From contig CALFUU010000040.1 in NCBI GenBank assembly GCA_937929835.1, positions 53,979 to 117,978 on the forward strand: a stretch of 64,000 nucleotides of DNA, in the 5' to 3' direction. This stretch comes from an uncultured Saprospiraceae bacterium (GTDB lineage: Bacteria; Bacteroidota; Bacteroidia; Chitinophagales; Saprospiraceae). A model generated the notes under the pieces. It had not been told where the DNA came from and did not search any database. It saw only the letters and a list, made by a program, of their open reading frames with translations. Position numbers and translations under genes: made by a program. Below are positions 60,333 through 64,000 of the stretch, piece after piece; the stretch's first letter is position 1; the number at the start of each line of letters is the position of its first letter.

Positions 60333-60881
60333 TTATTGAGGCTGAGATCCAAAGAAACTAAAGATAGTCTGCCCATAGTTGCGCTGCTCTATGAGGTGGC
60401 TGTGCTTAGACATATCTACTTGAGGATTGTGTTCTAGCACCAAGAAACCTTGATCCGCTATCATCCCTTGGTCGAGAATCAAGTCGGGTATTTCTGGAAT
60501 ATTTTGTAGAGGGTATGGTGGTCCTGCAAAGATGTAATCGTACTGCTCTTCGCATCTCTTGATAAAGGTAAAGACATTCATACGGTGTATGGTGAGATAG
60601 GCTTCTATATCTAACTTCTCAGCCATCTGCTTGGCAAAGGCGACGCAGCCAGGAAACTTATCTACATAGGTGGCATCTGTACAACCTCTTGATATGCACT
60701 CATAACAGTGATTGCCCGTACCGCCAAAGAGATCTAGGAACTTAATGTCTTCGAAGTCTATGCGATTAGCCAATATATTATACAGGCCCTCTTTGGATAT
60801 ATCTGTAGTCGGTCGTGTGGGCCACTTCTTGGCGGGTGGCGTAAAACGATGACCCTTAAACTGTCCTCCAATTATCCGCAT
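60333..60881 (-). CDS. rsmD: RsmD family 16S rRNA methyltransferase with altered motifs
   Basis: MRIIGGQFKGHRFTPP..WPTRPTTDISKEGLYNIL, DLFGGTGNHCYECISRGC, YDYIFAGPPYPL. Confidence 0.92.
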   Translation of the reverse strand: MRIIGGQFKGHRFTPPAKKWPTRPTTDISKEGLYNILANRIDFEDIKFLDLFGGTGNHCYECISRGCTDATYVDKFPGCVAFAKQMAEKLDIEAYLTIHRMNVFTFIKRCEEQYDYIFAGPPYPLQNIPEIPDLILDQGMIADQGFLVLEHNPQVDMSKHSHLIEQRNYGQTIFSFFGSQPQ

Positions 60882-61663
60882 AGTCTACATATCTGAAGGT
60901 CATAGTAATGAGATTGCGGGGCTGGGCGATCTGCATCAATTTTTATCTCTTCGCCTATCAGTTGCAGCTGGGGAAAATACTTGACCAGTTCACTTTCTAG
61001 AAAGGACTTACCGAGATTATCACCCCCTAAGAATAAAGGCTGTGACGCTGTGTTGATACCTAAGGATTGACAGATCATCAAAAGGAAATACAGACAATCC
61101 AACTTATGAGCACAAGGGTACTGGTTGTACATCCTGAATCCCTTATTGTCGACCAGTGTAATATGCACCATTCCTTGGCCGATATAGCAGAGCAAACCCT
61201 TTTTATATTTATGATTGACCTCTGCCATTGCAGTAGAAAGATGCCTAGGCGTAGCATAGAGACTTTTACTGATTTTTTTCTTAAAGTGGGGTTCCAAGTA
61301 GTGTAGTGTCTTGATATCTTGGAAAGAGAATTGATCCACGAGCTTTCTGTATCCACTTAATTTCTGGACGTCGTACAATCCGTGGAAGTAAACGTCAAAA
61401 AACTCCTCTTCATAATCTAAGGCATCGAGATGAACATAAGGTTTTACGGCTGAGAGTACTTTAACAGTCTCTAGGTTGTATTGATGGTCCCATAATGTGG
61501 AAACCCCTTGGAGACTAACATAGGGATGATACCCAGTCTTTTTTAGAGTACTGGTCTTGTCCCAAAGCCCATAAAAAAAACTGTCTGCATACAAGACGAC
61601 AGACAGTTCACTTATATCCTTTGGATCAGCAATGTTGTCAAATGCCAGTCCTGATTTGTTCAT
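60872..61663 (-). CDS. DUF3822-like protein
   Basis: DISELSVVLYADSFFYGLWD, overlaps rsmD start by 10 nt, a gene pairing I associate with Bacteroidota. Confidence 0.85.
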   Translation of the reverse strand: MNKSGLAFDNIADPKDISELSVVLYADSFFYGLWDKTSTLKKTGYHPYVSLQGVSTLWDHQYNLETVKVLSAVKPYVHLDALDYEEEFFDVYFHGLYDVQKLSGYRKLVDQFSFQDIKTLHYLEPHFKKKISKSLYATPRHLSTAMAEVNHKYKKGLLCYIGQGMVHITLVDNKGFRMYNQYPCAHKLDCLYFLLMICQSLGINTASQPLFLGGDNLGKSFLESELVKYFPQLQLIGEEIKIDADRPAPQSHYYDLQICRLCG

Positions 61664-62272
61664 TTAGTTCATCGACCAATTACCTGCTAGATTGGGAGCA
61701 TTCATATCACCAAATTTGATGGGATTATTAGGGTCATAAGAGTTATCGTATTTCATATACTTAGTATCTGCATACTCCCCCATAAAGTTTTTCCATCTTG
61801 TTCCTACTTCTACGACATTTACCAAAGTAGACTGATAAGTCATTGTATCTGCTGCAATAGTATAGGTATCTCCGTTGGTGAAAGGGACATATCTGAGAGA
61901 GTCGATATTCGGCACTGTCATATCCTTTCTTATAAACAGATTGCTGAATGAATCAATAGCACTCCTGTAAGTTATCACCTCTCTAAACTCTTCTGTACTC
62001 TTCTTATCGTCCTTATCACCAAATATTGTCACTATTTTGATGCTGTCCGTCTTGAGGACTTGTGCAAGGGTATCAAAATTGTGGGCATATTGGCCTGTAG
62101 CCAACTTGAATACTTCCTGAGCAGTCCTGATATTCTCTAAAGAGTTGACCACTTTAGCCTTTCGGGTACTTTTAACTGCTTGAAATTCAATAGGTTCCTT
62201 AATATTCAGCACTAAGGCATAAATTAAAAAAAGGACTAATCCGGTCAGTAATAAGCTTATAATCGTCTTCAT
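61664..62272 (-). CDS. Hypothetical membrane-anchored protein with pseudopilin-like helix
   Basis: N-terminal TM followed by VVNSLENIRTAQEVFKLATGQYAHNFDTLAQVLK. Confidence 0.75.
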   Translation of the reverse strand: MKTIISLLLTGLVLFLIYALVLNIKEPIEFQAVKSTRKAKVVNSLENIRTAQEVFKLATGQYAHNFDTLAQVLKTDSIKIVTIFGDKDDKKSTEEFREVITYRSAIDSFSNLFIRKDMTVPNIDSLRYVPFTNGDTYTIAADTMTYQSTLVNVVEVGTRWKNFMGEYADTKYMKYDNSYDPNNPIKFGDMNAPNLAGNWSMN

Positions 62273-62421
62273 TTGCTACTTCTATTCTACAAAATACGTG
62301 TTGCAAGGGTCAATCGACCCGAGATTTGTAAAAAAAACAATTTTTATTAACAAATCAATACAATCGACCGCTTTAAGTACAAGGATGCCGTCAAAGGCAT
62401 TGTTGGTGGGTGAATATCGAT

Positions 62422-62429
62422 TATTTTTG
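62422..62429 (+). promoter_or_regulatory. -7 box TATTTTTG for tsaD
   Basis: TTG (62400-62402), N19, TATTTTTG; exactly 4 nt before GTG 62434. Confidence 0.5.
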
Positions 62430-62433
62430 CATC

Positions 62434-63441
62434 GTGGGAAAGGATATACGCATACTTGCAATAGAATCATCATGTGATGACACTTCGGCGGCTATCATCA
62501 AGAATGGCGAAGTACTGAGCAATATTGTCTCGGTACAAACAGCCCATAAGGAATATGGCGGCGTTGTGCCCGAATTGGCCTCAAGGGAGCATCAAGTGCA
62601 TATCGTGCCTGTAGTCGATGCTGCCCTCAAAAAAGCAGAAGTCAGACTAGATGAGCTCGATGGGATAGCCTTCACTAGAGGCCCTGGACTACTGGGCAGC
62701 CTGATAGTCGGTGTGACCTTTGCGAAGTCCCTCGCACTCCGGCTAGAGATACCACTCATCGAAGTGCATCATATGCATGCGCACGTGCTGGCCCATTATG
62801 CAGAAGCGCCGCACCCTCAGCTCCCATTCCTTTGCCTGACGGTCTCTGGCGGTCATACGCAGATTGTAAAAGTGCACAGTCACCTAAATATGGAAATCTT
62901 GGGGCAAACCCTAGATGATGCCGCGGGAGAGGCCTTTGATAAAGCAGGAAAGATGCTTGGCCTACCCTATCCAGCAGGTCCAGTGATGGATAAAAAGGCG
63001 CAAGAGGGAGAGGCAAAATTTACCTTCTCCAAGTCTAAGGTAAAAGGTCTGGATTTTAGCTTTTCCGGATTGAAGACATCTATACTTTACTTTCTACGGG
63101 ATCAAATGAAAGAAGACCCACAATTTATCGACAGAGAATTGGTCAACATCTGTGCTTCTGTACAAAAGAGCATCATCGATATGCTTATGGACAAACTAGA
63201 ACTCGCTGCCAAACAAACGGGCATCACAGAAATAGCCATAGCGGGTGGTGTCTCGGCCAATAGCGCATTAAGGACTACCCTACAAGATACTGCAAATCAA
63301 AAAGGATGGACGGCGTATATCCCTGCCTTCCAGTATTGCAGAGACAATGCAGCTATGATAGGCATCGCAGGATATTACAAGTACTTAGCTGGTGAGTTTG
63401 TCGATCAGGATATTACTGCCGAAGCGCGATTGGCCTTTTGA
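62434..63441 (+). CDS. tsaD: tRNA N6-adenosine threonylcarbamoyltransferase
   Basis: ILAIESSCDDTSAAII, EVHHMHAHVLAHY, TVSGGHTQI; GTG 62434 preferred over track start 62410. Confidence 0.96.
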   Translation: MGKDIRILAIESSCDDTSAAIIKNGEVLSNIVSVQTAHKEYGGVVPELASREHQVHIVPVVDAALKKAEVRLDELDGIAFTRGPGLLGSLIVGVTFAKSLALRLEIPLIEVHHMHAHVLAHYAEAPHPQLPFLCLTVSGGHTQIVKVHSHLNMEILGQTLDDAAGEAFDKAGKMLGLPYPAGPVMDKKAQEGEAKFTFSKSKVKGLDFSFSGLKTSILYFLRDQMKEDPQFIDRELVNICASVQKSIIDMLMDKLELAAKQTGITEIAIAGGVSANSALRTTLQDTANQKGWTAYIPAFQYCRDNAAMIGIAGYYKYLAGEFVDQDITAEARLAF

Positions 63442-63448
63442 TAGATCA

Positions 63449-64000
63449 TCAAGACATTTTACTCTGAGCGTCGAGAATTTTCTTCTTGAGTGTTTCAAAT
63501 TCTTCGTCCGTTAAGACACCGTTGTCTCGCATCTCTGAAATAGATTCCAATTGCTTGACAAGGTCTTTGACTTTTGGCTGATCCGTCATTTCTTCTACTT
63601 TCTCCTCCGCTTTTTCGTACTTGACCTTTTCTTTGACTTCCATATCCTTGGCCATCTGCTTTCCCTTCTCAAATTTTTCGTCGTAGAAGTTTTTGAGTCG
63701 TTGAGGGTCAAAGTCTAACAAGGTCCCTCCTGTTTCAAAGTGCTTTTTGAATACTTCTCCTATGGCATATGTAGAGCCTCCAGATAACACAGCCAAAGTC
63801 AGCCCTCCGATAGCTGAGCCGATACCTGGTATAAACTTAACTGCTCTAGCCCCTAATCTAGCCAAGCCAGACCCCGTTAATGAAGTGATAATCGCCTTTC
63901 CCTCCGTTTCTTTAAAATCTATAGAATAGACCTTACACAACTGTCTGATCATATCCAATTGTATGGCTGTCACAGCAAAAAAGTCTGCTACAGGTACAGG
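63449..64000 (-). CDS. DUF697-like protein with C-terminal SHOCT-like domain, 5' end beyond the window
   Basis: Frame is open to the window edge (PVPVADFFAVTAIQLDMIRQLCKVYSIDF); C-terminus LESISEMRDNGVLTDEEFETLKKKIL. Confidence 0.85.
   Translation of the reverse strand, partial: PVPVADFFAVTAIQLDMIRQLCKVYSIDFKETEGKAIITSLTGSGLARLGARAVKFIPGIGSAIGGLTLAVLSGGSTYAIGEVFKKHFETGGTLLDFDPQRLKNFYDEKFEKGKQMAKDMEVKEKVKYEKAEEKVEEMTDQPKVKDLVKQLESISEMRDNGVLTDEEFETLKKKILDAQSKMS

Noticed and set aside
1-64000. Search for CRISPR arrays, tRNA/rRNA genes, IS elements, toxin-antitoxin pairs and phage genes
   Set aside because: None recognised; gene content is mainly housekeeping.

Overview
The window reads as a chromosomal segment of a Bacteroidota bacterium, probably Saprospiraceae-like. 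The basis is a PorP/SprF protein, a T9SS sorting tail, HYR, SprB-type and dockerin-like repeats, DUF3822, DUF4296, DUF5683 and DUF2795-type proteins, IcmF, and TAnnTTTG promoter boxes. Most of it is housekeeping: rpmI-rplT, queA, lipB, parAB, fmt, prfB, ndk, mutS2, aroC, tamB, folP, icmF, glnS, argS, rsmD, tsaD. I saw no CRISPR array, rRNA, tRNA, transposase, integrase or recognisable defence island. The items most worth a second look are: (i) a 1574-aa secreted protein in which two C-type-lectin-like domains appear nested inside HYR domains; (ii) an NlpC/P60 protein whose catalytic Cys and first His are replaced (DGEG for DCSG, NKVG for xHVG); (iii) an in-frame TAG inside a beta-lactamase-family serine hydrolase, with a 77-codon continuation that still looks homologous; (iv) a prfB with the classical in-frame UGA +1 frameshift site, so the ORF track misses its N-terminus; (v) an aquaporin-like channel whose second NPA is not followed by Arg; (vi) an RsmD-like protein with altered motifs I and IV; (vii) five genes with a TAnnTTTG-like box exactly 4 nt before the start codon, suggesting leaderless transcription. 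No wholly new multi-gene system could be demonstrated. Product names come from motif recognition by eye, not from database searches.
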